NCBI GenBank assembly: GCA_009702305.1
Contig: WLIH01000154.1
Span: 1 to 6,679 of the forward strand
DNA: 6,679 nucleotides
Source of the DNA: Actinomycetota bacterium
GTDB taxonomy: Bacteria > Actinomycetota > Actinomycetes > Propionibacteriales > Nocardioidaceae
Direction: 5' to 3'
Shown here: piece after piece, positions 1 to 6,115 of the stretch
How positions within the stretch are numbered: the first letter of the stretch is position 1
How the letters are laid out: each line of letters begins with the position of its first letter
Program-made: the position numbers and the translations under genes
Notes under the pieces: model-generated
Databases searched by the model: none
Seen by the model: only the letters and a program-made list of their open reading frames with translations
What the model was told of the DNA's origin: nothing

Positions 1-1
1 G

Positions 2-2656
2 ACCCGGCCGGCGGCGTACGCCGTGCGCGAGGACATGCTGCGTGCGGTCGGTGCCGATCCGCACGACCCGACACCGACCGCCACGATGATCGACCACGAG
101 GCCGTCGACGCCCTGCGAGTGGAGTACCGCCGCGTCCTGCTGCGCCTGGCCGCGCGCGACCTGGCGCACCACCTCGGGGTGGACGATGCCGCGGCCGAGC
201 TCTCCGACCTGGCCGCCGCGACCCTCGAGGCTGCGCTCGCGATCGCGCGGCAACGGCTGGGCGAGGCGGCCGCATCGACGCGGCTGGCCGTGATCGCGAT
301 GGGCAAGTGCGGCGGGCACGAGCTCAACTACGTCTCGGACGTCGACGTCATCTTCGCCTACGAGCCGGCCGACGGTCCCGACGGACCGGTGTCCGACGCC
401 GTGGCCAACCGGGCCGCGACCCAGCTCGCGAGCCACCTGATCCGGATCTGCTCCGAGCCGACCGCCGAGGGCGAGATCTGGCCGGTCGACGCCGCGCTGC
501 GACCCGAGGGCAAGGCCGGTCCGCTGGTGCGCACCGTCGCCAGCCACCAGGGTTACTACGAGCGATGGGCCAAGACCTGGGAGTTCCAGGCGCTGCTCAA
601 GGCTCGCGCCGTCGCCGGCGACGCCGAGGTCGGCGCGGCCTACCTCGCGACCATGGGGCCGATGGTGTGGACCGCCGCCGAGCGGGAGGGCTTCGTCGAG
701 GGCACCCAGGCGATGCGTCGCCGGGTGCTCGACCACATCCCGGCCCGCGAGGCCGAGCGTCAGCTCAAGCTCGGCTCCGGTGGGCTGCGTGACGTCGAGT
801 TCGCCGTCCAGCTGCTGCAGCTCGTGCACGGGCGCGGCGACGCGTCGGTCCGGCCGCCGACCACGCTCAGCGCCCTGGCCGAGCTGACCCGGGGTGGGTA
901 CGTCGGTCGCGAGGACGGCGAGGCGCTGCACGCGGCGTACGCCTTCCTGCGCACCCTCGAGCACCGGATGCAGCTCCACCAGCTGCGCCGCCTGCACGTC
1001 GTGCCCAGCGACGAGCCGTCCCTGCGCCGCCTGGGGCGCAGCATGGGCTTCCTCAAGGAGCCGGTGGAGTCGCTCGACAAGGCCTGGCAGCACCATCGCC
1101 GGGAGGTGCGGCGGCTGCACCAGAAGATCTTCTACCGCCCGCTCCTGACGGCCGTCGCGCGGATCCCCGGCGCCGACGCTCACCTCTCGCTCGCAGCTGC
1201 GCGCGAGCGGCTCGCCGCGCTGGGCTACCTCGACCCCGACGCCGCCCTGCGCCACCTCGAGGCCCTCACCGAGGGTGTCTCGCGCACTGCCAGCATCCAG
1301 CGCACGCTGCTGCCGGTGATGCTGCAGTGGTTCGCCGAGGGGGCCGATCCCGATGCCGGGCTGTTCGGCTTCCGGCGCATCAGCGAGAGCCTCGGCGACT
1401 CGCCGTGGTACCTCAAGACCCTGCGCGACGAGGGCCAGGTCGCCGAGCGCCTCGCCCACGTGCTCGCCACCTCGCAGTACGCCACGGGTCTGCTCGAGCG
1501 CGAGCCGCAGGGGGTGCGGATGCTCGGCGAGAGCCTGGCCCCGCTGGCGGCCGACGCGCTCGTCGACGAGATGCGCGCGGCCGCCGCCCGTCGTTCCGAG
1601 CCGGAGCGGGCCGTGCGCGCCCTGCGGGCGATCCGGCGCCGCGAGCTCTTCCGGATCGCGGCCGGCGACCTGCTCGGGGTCACCGACGTCGCCGACGTCG
1701 GCGCCGGTCTGTCGCGCCTGACCGACGCCACCCTCGAGGCGACGCTGGGCGTGGTCGAGGCGCAGGTGTGCCGCCAGCGCGACCTTGACCGGGCGCCGAC
1801 GCGGATCGCCATCGTCGCGATGGGCCGCTACGGCGGCTTCGAGCTCTCCTACGGCAGCGACGCCGACGTGCTGTTCGTCCACGAGCCGCTACCGGGTGTC
1901 GACCAGCACCTGGCGACGACGTACGCGCAGGCGGTGGTGGGCGAGCTGCGCCGGCTGCTGGCCCTGCCGGGCGCCGACCCGGCGCTCGTCGTCGACGCCG
2001 ACCTGCGCCCCGAGGGCAAGCAGGGAGCCCTGGTGCGCACCCTCGACTCCTATGCCGCCTACTACGCCAAGTGGTCGAAGGTGTGGGAGGCGCAGGCGCT
2101 GCTGCGCGCCGACGCCGCGGTCGGCGACGAGGGGCTGCGAGGCCGTTTCGAGGCGCTCGTCGACCCGTTGCGCTACCCCGCCGACGGCATCACCGCGGAC
2201 GACGTGCACGAGGTGCGCCGGATCAAGGCGCGCGTCGATGCCGAGCGGCTGCCCCGCGGCGCCGACCCGCACACCCATCTCAAGCTGGGTCGCGGTGGGC
2301 TCGCCGACATCGAGTGGACCGTGCAGCTGCTGCAGATGAGGTACGCCGGACAGGTGCCGGGGCTGCGCACACCGCGCACAATGCCCGCGCTCGCGGCGGC
2401 CCGCGAGGCGGGTCTGGTCGCTCCCGACGACGCCGACGTCCTGCAGCAGGCGTGGCGGGCGGTGAGCCGGATCCGCAACGCGGTCACGCTGGTGCGCGGC
2501 AAGCCGAGCGACCAGCTGCCCAGCGATCCGCGCGAGCGGGCCGCCGTCGCGAGCATCCTCGGCTACCCGCACGGATCGTCGGAGGCCATGGTCGACGACC
2601 ACCTGCGCACCACCCGCCAGGCGCGCGCCGTCGTCGACCGGGTGTTCTGGGAGTAG
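2..2656 (+). CDS. glnE: Bifunctional glutamine synthetase adenylyltransferase/adenylyl-removing enzyme (5' partial)
   Basis: GlnE attaches AMP to glutamine synthetase to switch it off and removes it again to reactivate it, in response to nitrogen status; it is cytoplasmic. The frame is open to the left edge, so 884 residues are visible. Actinobacterial GlnE is about 1000 aa, so roughly 110 N-terminal residues are missing. Numbering from the GTG at 23 (an internal codon, probably not the start), two homologous nucleotidyltransferase halves are seen. The N-terminal removase half has GKCGGHELNYVSDVD (catalytic-type D106/D108), DAALRPEGK from D156 and KLGSGGLRDVE (K249-E259). The C-terminal transferase half repeats these as GRYGGFELSYGSDAD (D613/D615), DADLRPEGK (D658/D660) and KLGRGGLADIE (K754-E764). 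All catalytic motifs are intact in both halves, so both activities should be present. In actinobacteria glnE usually sits beside glnA genes; none is in the window, so glnA may lie upstream. Identification is very secure. Confidence 0.97.
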   Translation, partial: TRPAAYAVREDMLRAVGADPHDPTPTATMIDHEAVDALRVEYRRVLLRLAARDLAHHLGVDDAAAELSDLAAATLEAALAIARQRLGEAAASTRLAVIAMGKCGGHELNYVSDVDVIFAYEPADGPDGPVSDAVANRAATQLASHLIRICSEPTAEGEIWPVDAALRPEGKAGPLVRTVASHQGYYERWAKTWEFQALLKARAVAGDAEVGAAYLATMGPMVWTAAEREGFVEGTQAMRRRVLDHIPAREAERQLKLGSGGLRDVEFAVQLLQLVHGRGDASVRPPTTLSALAELTRGGYVGREDGEALHAAYAFLRTLEHRMQLHQLRRLHVVPSDEPSLRRLGRSMGFLKEPVESLDKAWQHHRREVRRLHQKIFYRPLLTAVARIPGADAHLSLAAARERLAALGYLDPDAALRHLEALTEGVSRTASIQRTLLPVMLQWFAEGADPDAGLFGFRRISESLGDSPWYLKTLRDEGQVAERLAHVLATSQYATGLLEREPQGVRMLGESLAPLAADALVDEMRAAAARRSEPERAVRALRAIRRRELFRIAAGDLLGVTDVADVGAGLSRLTDATLEATLGVVEAQVCRQRDLDRAPTRIAIVAMGRYGGFELSYGSDADVLFVHEPLPGVDQHLATTYAQAVVGELRRLLALPGADPALVVDADLRPEGKQGALVRTLDSYAAYYAKWSKVWEAQALLRADAAVGDEGLRGRFEALVDPLRYPADGITADDVHEVRRIKARVDAERLPRGADPHTHLKLGRGGLADIEWTVQLLQMRYAGQVPGLRTPRTMPALAAAREAGLVAPDDADVLQQAWRAVSRIRNAVTLVRGKPSDQLPSDPRERAAVASILGYPHGSSEAMVDDHLRTTRQARAVVDRVFWE

Positions 2657-2681
2657 GCGCCGGGCATCGCCTGCCGGAGGG

Positions 2682-2697
2682 GTCCCGCTGCTGGGAC
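2682..2697. repeat. Small inverted repeat between glnE and the next gene
   Basis: GTCCC-N6-GGGAC is a perfect 5+5 inverted repeat. It begins 25 bases after the glnE stop and ends 8 bases before the putative -10 of the downstream gene, so it covers the expected -35 position. It could be a weak terminator stem (no T-run follows) or an operator half-site pair. Five-base arms are common by chance in such GC-rich DNA. Confidence 0.3.
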
Positions 2698-2705
2698 GGG
2701 CGCGC

Positions 2706-2711
2706 TAGGTT
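2706..2711 (+). promoter_or_regulatory. -10 element of a probable leaderless promoter
   Basis: TAGGTT fits the actinobacterial -10 pattern TAnnnT and is followed by six bases and then ATG at 2718. That spacing places transcription start on the A of the start codon, and no Shine-Dalgarno sequence is visible in front of the ATG. Both observations agree with a leaderless mRNA. No convincing -35 hexamer is seen. Confidence 0.6.
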
Positions 2712-2717
2712 CGCGCC

Positions 2718-3494
2718 ATGGACTCCACCGCAGACAAGGCCATCCACCTTCTCGGGCTGCACCGCGACCCCACGCTGCTGACCGTCGTCAACGTCTGGGA
2801 CGTGATCAGCGCGCAGGTCGTCGCCGACACGACCGGCACCACGGCACTGGCTACGGCCAGCCACTCGATCGCCGCCTCCTACGGCTACGAGGACGGCGAG
2901 AACATCCCCGTCGAGCTGATGATCGAGGCGGTCGGCCGGATCGCCGCGGCCGTCGACCTGCCGGTCTCCGCCGACCTGGAGGGCGGCTACGGCAACGCCG
3001 CCGAGACCGTGCGCCGAGCGATCGGCGTCGGCATCGTGGGCGCCAACATCGAGGACCAGATGCGCCCGCTCGCCGAGGCCGCCACCCAGGTCGAGGAGAT
3101 CATGGCGGCCGCCGACGAGGAGGGCATCGACTTCGTCCTCAACGCCCGCACCGACGCGTTCGTGAAGGCCGGCGACCGCGACCCGGCCGAGGTGCTCGCC
3201 GACGCCGTCGAGCGCGGCAAGGCCTACCTCGCGGCCGGCGCCCCGACGGTCTTCGTGCCGGGTCGCCTCGACGAGCACCAGGTCACCACGCTGGTCGACG
3301 CCTACGGTCCCCAGCGGCTCACGCTGATCGGCGTGCCCGGGTCGCTGTCGCTCGCGCGGCTCGAGGAGCTCGGCGTCGCGCGGGTCTCCTACGGCCCGAT
3401 CAGCCAGCGGGTGGCGCTGACGGCGCTGCAGGAGTTCGTCGAGGAGATCCACCGCGGTGGCGTCGTACCCGAGGGCACCCGCCCCCTCAACTGA
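2718..3494 (+). CDS. Isocitrate lyase/phosphoenolpyruvate mutase family protein
   Basis: This is a 258-residue TIM-barrel enzyme of the ICL/PEPM superfamily (PF13714/COG2513 type). The family makes or breaks C-C or P-C bonds of 2-oxo or 2-hydroxy acids using Mg2+. Recognisable segments are NVWD (25-28), ATASHSIAASYGYEDG (45-60), the metal/substrate loop DLEGGYG (86-92), GANIEDQ (108-114, conserved E112) and NARTDAF (142-148). The length suits the short, single-domain branch. The active-site loop motif K-[KR]-C-G-H of isocitrate lyase, methylisocitrate lyase (PrpB) and PEP mutase is absent: after IEDQ the chain goes straight into a helix (MRPLAEAATQ). It is therefore not AceA or PrpB, and the substrate cannot be named; an oxaloacetate decarboxylase-like or other acid lyase is possible. 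The ATG at 2718 is chosen from the -10 spacing. It is probably an independent unit, separated from glnE by 61 bases. Confidence 0.9.
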   Translation: MDSTADKAIHLLGLHRDPTLLTVVNVWDVISAQVVADTTGTTALATASHSIAASYGYEDGENIPVELMIEAVGRIAAAVDLPVSADLEGGYGNAAETVRRAIGVGIVGANIEDQMRPLAEAATQVEEIMAAADEEGIDFVLNARTDAFVKAGDRDPAEVLADAVERGKAYLAAGAPTVFVPGRLDEHQVTTLVDAYGPQRLTLIGVPGSLSLARLEELGVARVSYGPISQRVALTALQEFVEEIHRGGVVPEGTRPLN

Positions 3495-3527
3495 CCCCAC
3501 CCCACGCGTCACCCGGGCCCCACCGGC

Positions 3528-3577
3528 CAGGGACTCCCTGCACTTGGCGGGCACTGCAGTCCCTGCCAACACCAGGG
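3528..3577. repeat. Nested inverted-repeat element, REP-like or regulatory
   Basis: Positions 3536-3577 form a 42-base near-symmetric sequence centred on ACTGCAGT (3553-3560). The arms are CCCTG, CAC spacer and TTGGC on the left; GCCAA, CAC spacer and CAGGG on the right. Inside, 3549/3564 is a G-T pair and 3552/3561 a C-C mismatch. On its left edge CAGGG-ACT-CCCTG (3528-3540) makes a second small palindrome using the same arm, and CCAGGGA recurs at 3527 and 3572. No T-run follows, so a standard intrinsic terminator is unlikely. It lies between the stop at 3494 and the next start at 3628. Confidence 0.6.
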
Positions 3578-3600
3578 ATACCCGGTCGGCCGGGTATCCC
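3575..3600. promoter_or_regulatory. Perfect 11+11 palindrome, candidate operator (CsoR-like ends)
   Basis: GGGATACCCGG, a TCGG spacer and CCGGGTATCCC form a perfect inverted repeat. It ends 14 bases before the putative -10 at 3615-3620, so it covers the -35 region of the membrane-protein gene, a typical repressor position. The core ATACCC-N8-GGGTAT resembles the ATACCC...GGGTAT ends of CsoR-family copper operators as I remember them, though the spacing is a few bases longer than in the best-known sites. The alternative is an RNA hairpin with a UCGG loop. It shares GGG 3575-3577 with the element to its left. Confidence 0.5.
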
Positions 3601-3614
3601 CACCGCAGCCGTGG

Positions 3615-3620
3615 GATGAT
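3615..3620 (+). promoter_or_regulatory. -10 element in front of the membrane-protein gene
   Basis: GATGAT ends 7 bases before ATG 3628, matching the second A and last T of the TAnnnT pattern. There is no Shine-Dalgarno sequence between it and the ATG, so this transcript also looks leaderless. The palindrome at 3575-3600 sits just upstream. Confidence 0.5.
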
Positions 3621-3627
3621 CTGCGCC

Positions 3628-4329
3628 ATGCAGCCCCGCCTCGACCCCGTCGTGGTGTGGCTGCGCGCCCTGGCCGTGGCGGCCCTGACCCTGCTGCTCG
3701 GGATCGCCGGCCACGTGAGCGCCGACGGTCTGCTGCCCGGCCCGGCGGTGCTCGTGCTGCTGGGCGCGATCACGCTCGTGACGTGCGCCGCCCTGCTCGC
3801 CCGGCCGGCCTCCACGCCGCGGGTGGTCGCGATGCTGGTGGGTGGGCAGACGGTCATCCACCTCGCGCTGACCCTCACCGCCGGCCACACCGGGGATCCC
3901 ACGGGCGTCGTCGCCCGGGTCACGGGCGTCAGCGGCGCGCTGCCGGTCGTCAACGGCCGCCGAGTCGGCTCGCTCCAGGACTCCTACGACGTCGCCTCGA
4001 CGACCGACGCGGTCGCCCCCGGCCTGCCGATCGCCCACCTGGCCTCGGATCTGAGCGCCCACGCGCCGATGATGGCCGCCCACCTGGCCGCCGCGGCGCT
4101 GGTCGGGCTGTGGCTGGCCATCGGTGAGCGGTGCCTGCGCACCCTCCTGGTGCTCGCGTCCGCCTCGATCGTGAGTCCGCTGCTGCGGGCCTGCGCGCTG
4201 CTGCGCCCGCCCGCCGTGCGCCTGCCCGCGCGCCCCCTGATCTCCACCGAGTCGCCCCGTCCTGCGGGCACGACCCGGATCGCTCGCCACGTCGTACGCC
4301 GCGGGCCACCGCTGCTCCTCGCCGGCTGA
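3628..4329 (+). CDS. Small polytopic membrane protein, putative metal-associated
   Basis: This 233-aa protein has four clear hydrophobic helices at about residues 12-31, 37-58, 64-87 and 148-166, and a fifth hydrophobic stretch at about 171-192. Between helices 3 and 4 is a roughly 60-residue loop. The end of that loop runs into helix 4 as HLASDLSAHAPMMAAHLA (H137, H145, M148, M149, H152), and H78 and H87 lie in or after helix 3. The C-terminus is basic and ends RRGPPLLLAG. I recognise the general type (the MLVGGQ..IH helix, a H..AHLAAA helix, an RRGPP tail) as small actinobacterial membrane proteins often found near YcnI/DUF1775, CopC or PepSY genes. No named family can be asserted. The frame is open back to 3457, but ATG 3628 is preferred because of the -10 and because translation upstream runs through the palindromes. 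A metal (copper) role is inference from context and His/Met content. Confidence 0.75.
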   Translation: MQPRLDPVVVWLRALAVAALTLLLGIAGHVSADGLLPGPAVLVLLGAITLVTCAALLARPASTPRVVAMLVGGQTVIHLALTLTAGHTGDPTGVVARVTGVSGALPVVNGRRVGSLQDSYDVASTTDAVAPGLPIAHLASDLSAHAPMMAAHLAAAALVGLWLAIGERCLRTLLVLASASIVSPLLRACALLRPPAVRLPARPLISTESPRPAGTTRIARHVVRRGPPLLLAG

Positions 4330-4330
4330 C

Positions 4331-4350
4331 GCCCCCGGACCACTCGGGGC
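4331..4350. repeat. Small GC hairpin after the membrane-protein gene
   Basis: GCCCCCG and CGGGGC can pair, with one bulged C, around a 7-base loop, starting one base after the stop codon of the membrane-protein gene. There is no T-run. At most it is a partial terminator or a 3'-end stabiliser within the two-gene unit. Confidence 0.3.
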
Positions 4351-4440
4351 CGACGCCGGACCGACGTCCCTGCGCGACCGAGCGTGGCCACGAGCCCGCC
4401 CGGCCGCGTCGTCCCGCGTGCCGCCTGGGCGCGCGTCCCC

Positions 4441-4446
4441 GAGGAG
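4441..4446 (+). promoter_or_regulatory. Ribosome binding site of the PepSY gene
   Basis: GAGGAG lies 5 bases before ATG 4452 and fixes the start, although the frame is open back to 4131 inside the preceding gene. The use of a Shine-Dalgarno site, unlike the leaderless gene upstream, fits a second cistron in an mRNA begun near 3628. The 122-base gap shows no good promoter. Confidence 0.7.
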
Positions 4447-4451
4447 TACCC

Positions 4452-5894
4452 ATGACCGACGTCTCTGCGCCGACCACCGACCCGGCGCCCGACCCCACCC
4501 GCCCCGACAAGCCCGCGCGTGCTGCCGACCGCAGCCGCTCCGGTCTCTTTCGCGCCGTCTGGCGCTGGCACTTCTTCGCCAGCTTCCTGGTGGTGCCGAT
4601 CCTGCTCCTGCTGGCCACCACCGGCCTGATCTACCTGTTCCGCTTCCAGCTCGAGCCGCTGCTGCACGCCGACCTCATGCGCATCGACGAGCCGGGCGCC
4701 AATCAGGTCAGCCAGCCCTACTCTGCCCAGGAGGCGGCCGTCGCGGGCGCCTACCCCGACTACACGATCGTCTCGATGACCGAGCCGCTCGAACCCGACC
4801 ACTCCACCCGCTTCTCGACGATCACCCCGGACGGCGAGACCCGCGACGTCTACGTCGACCCGTACGGCCCGGAGGTCCTCGGCTCGCTCAATCCCGACAC
4901 GACCTTGTCGGGGATCGCGGTGCGGCTGCACGGCGAGCTGATGGTCGGCCCGTGGGGCGACTACGTCATCGAGCTCGGCGCCTGCTGGGCGGTCGTGATG
5001 GCACTGACCGGCTACTACCTCTTCGTGCGCGGCTGGCGCGCCCGTCGCCGGGCCCGGTCGAAGAAGCGACCGGGCAGCGCGCTGCGCTCGCGGCACGGCC
5101 TGGTCGGCGCGTTCGTCGGTGCGTCACTGCTCTTCCTGCTGGTCTCCGGCCTGCCGTGGACCGGCTTCTGGGGCGCGAAGGTGCAGCAGCTCGCGACCGA
5201 CAACGGCTCCTCGATGTGGAGCACCGACCCGGGCGCCCTCTCCGACCCGACCTCGACCCTCGACGAGTCGCTGCCGCACAGCCACCACACCGACGTGCCG
5301 TGGGCACAGGGCGCCTCCGAGGTCCCGGCCTCGCAGGGTGACCCCGATGGCAACGTCGCGAACGTCGACACTGCCGTGTACGTCGCCGACCAGGAGGGCC
5401 TGCGCCACCCGTACACGATCGCGATGCCCGGTGACGAGGGCGGCGTGTTCTCGGTGATCGGCTACGCCTTCGACGCGCCCTCCGACGAAGAGACCGTGCA
5501 CGTCGACCGCTATGGCGGCGCCGTTGTGTCGACCTACGGCTTCGACGACTACCCGGTGCTGGCCAAGGTGGTCTCGCAGGGCATCGGCCTCCACGAGGGG
5601 CGCAGCCTCGGGCTGTGGTCGTTCTGGGGCTCGGCGCTGTCGTGTCTGGCGATCATCTTCATGTGCGTGTCGGGGCCGCTGATGTGGTGGCGACGCCGTC
5701 CGGCCAAGGCCGACTCGATCCGGGCGCCGCGCGGACGCATGCCGCTCAAGGCCACGCCGGTGCTGGTGGTCGGGCTCGTCGCGCTCGGCGTCTTCCTGCC
5801 GTTCTTCGGTGCCTCGTTGCTGCTCGTGCTGCTGCTCGACCAGCTGGTGCTGCGCCGGGTGCCGGCGTTGAGCGGTTGGTTCGACGTCACCTGA
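4452..5894 (+). CDS. PepSY-associated TM helix protein
   Basis: This 480-residue integral membrane protein is of the PepSY_TM type (PF03929). Relatives include PiuB-like proteins and siderophore-iron reductases of the FegB/FsqB group; others accompany copper genes. After a Pro/Arg-rich cytoplasmic tail, helix 1 (about 42-64) follows the hallmark WRWHFF (H40). An extracytoplasmic PepSY unit spans about 90-160 (YSAQEA...VYVDPYGPEVLG), ending at RLHGELMVG (H160). Helices 2 (about 172-192) and 3 (about 216-235, after RSRHG, H215) follow. A second external segment (about 240-385) holds PHSHHTD (H276, H278, H279) and a second PepSY-like unit with VDRYGGAVV (351-359), ending at GLHEGRSLGLW (H381). 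C-terminal helices lie at about 388-412 and 433-467. H40, H160, H215 and H381 near membrane ends are candidate heme or metal ligands. Whether it reduces iron, handles copper or does something else is not decidable here. Confidence 0.9.
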   Translation: MTDVSAPTTDPAPDPTRPDKPARAADRSRSGLFRAVWRWHFFASFLVVPILLLLATTGLIYLFRFQLEPLLHADLMRIDEPGANQVSQPYSAQEAAVAGAYPDYTIVSMTEPLEPDHSTRFSTITPDGETRDVYVDPYGPEVLGSLNPDTTLSGIAVRLHGELMVGPWGDYVIELGACWAVVMALTGYYLFVRGWRARRRARSKKRPGSALRSRHGLVGAFVGASLLFLLVSGLPWTGFWGAKVQQLATDNGSSMWSTDPGALSDPTSTLDESLPHSHHTDVPWAQGASEVPASQGDPDGNVANVDTAVYVADQEGLRHPYTIAMPGDEGGVFSVIGYAFDAPSDEETVHVDRYGGAVVSTYGFDDYPVLAKVVSQGIGLHEGRSLGLWSFWGSALSCLAIIFMCVSGPLMWWRRRPAKADSIRAPRGRMPLKATPVLVVGLVALGVFLPFFGASLLLVLLLDQLVLRRVPALSGWFDVT

Positions 5895-5912
5895 CCGGCT
5901 GAGCGGTCCGAC

Positions 5913-5968
5913 GGGGGCCGTCGTCGCTTGAGGCGATCTTGCGATTGCCTTGCGACGACGGTGCCCCC
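5913..5968 (+). terminator. Long two-part hairpin after the PepSY gene, probable terminator
   Basis: It starts 18 bases after the PepSY stop. GGGGG (5913-5917) pairs with CCCCC (5964-5968) and CCGTCGTCGC (5918-5927) with GCGACGACGG (5952-5961), leaving a TG bulge. Inside, AGGCGAT (5931-5937) pairs with ATTGCCT (5944-5950), with one G-T pair and a CTTGCG loop. That gives about 22 base pairs in 56 bases. A weakly T-rich stretch follows on the + strand (TCATTTCCGTTCCTT, 5971-5985) rather than a true U-tract, so termination is likely but not certain. A structured small RNA is the alternative. Confidence 0.55.
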
Positions 5969-6043
5969 GGTCATTTCCGTTCCTTGAGGTCGGCGCGGCA
6001 CAGTGATCCTCGACCGGCAGACGGTGTCTGCGCAGTCCGCGTC

Positions 6044-6051
6044 AGGGAGGG
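6044..6051 (+). promoter_or_regulatory. Strong ribosome binding site before a short leader ORF
   Basis: AGGGAGGG lies 7 bases before ATG 6059. It is the best Shine-Dalgarno match in the 217-base gap and points to translation of the short ORF rather than directly to the Hpt-like gene 60 bases further on. Confidence 0.5.
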
Positions 6052-6058
6052 CGTCGTC

Positions 6059-6115
6059 ATGGGGGAGGACCAGCAGCCGCTGTCGGTGGCCGGGTCGTGC
6101 GAGAGGGCGTGGTGA
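6059..6115 (+). CDS. Possible 18-aa leader peptide coupled to the Hpt-like gene
   Basis: The short ORF reads MGEDQQPLSVAGSCERAW and ends in TGA at 6113-6115. It has a well-placed Shine-Dalgarno site, and its stop overlaps the GTG at 6112 in the arrangement GTGA, the usual sign of translational coupling. The peptide has no hydrophobic segment and no run of one amino acid that would suggest classical attenuation; it contains one Cys and one Trp near the end. It matches nothing I know, and the ORF could be accidental, but the joint occurrence of SD, ATG and GTGA overlap is suggestive. Confidence 0.4.
   Translation: MGEDQQPLSVAGSCERAW

Noticed and set aside
307..792. Other-frame open reading frames inside glnE
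   Set aside because: Their products are Arg/Gly/Ala-rich with no motif, while the glnE frame carries all catalytic signatures without interruption.
3457..3627. N-terminal extension of the membrane protein to a start at 3457
   Set aside because: It would overlap the end of the previous gene and translate the palindromes; a -10 motif 7 bases before ATG 3628 and a typical membrane-protein N-terminus favour the shorter form.
2484..3953. 489-codon open frame on the - strand
   Set aside because: It runs antisense through the end of glnE, the whole ICL/PEPM gene and part of the membrane-protein gene. The product is low-complexity Arg/Ala/Gly-rich, as expected for shadow frames in GC-rich DNA.
4383..4392. 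CGTGGCCACG palindrome in the gap before the PepSY gene
   Set aside because: A 10-base palindrome is expected by chance in this composition, and no promoter elements surround it.
4131..4451. N-terminal extension of the PepSY protein to 4131
   Set aside because: The extension overlaps about 200 bases of the preceding gene and reads as Pro/Arg/Ala-rich noise; GAGGAG 5 bases before ATG 4452 marks the start.
3984..5096. 370-codon open frame on the - strand
   Set aside because: It is antisense to the membrane-protein and PepSY genes, which have clear family features on the + strand; composition is typical of a shadow frame.
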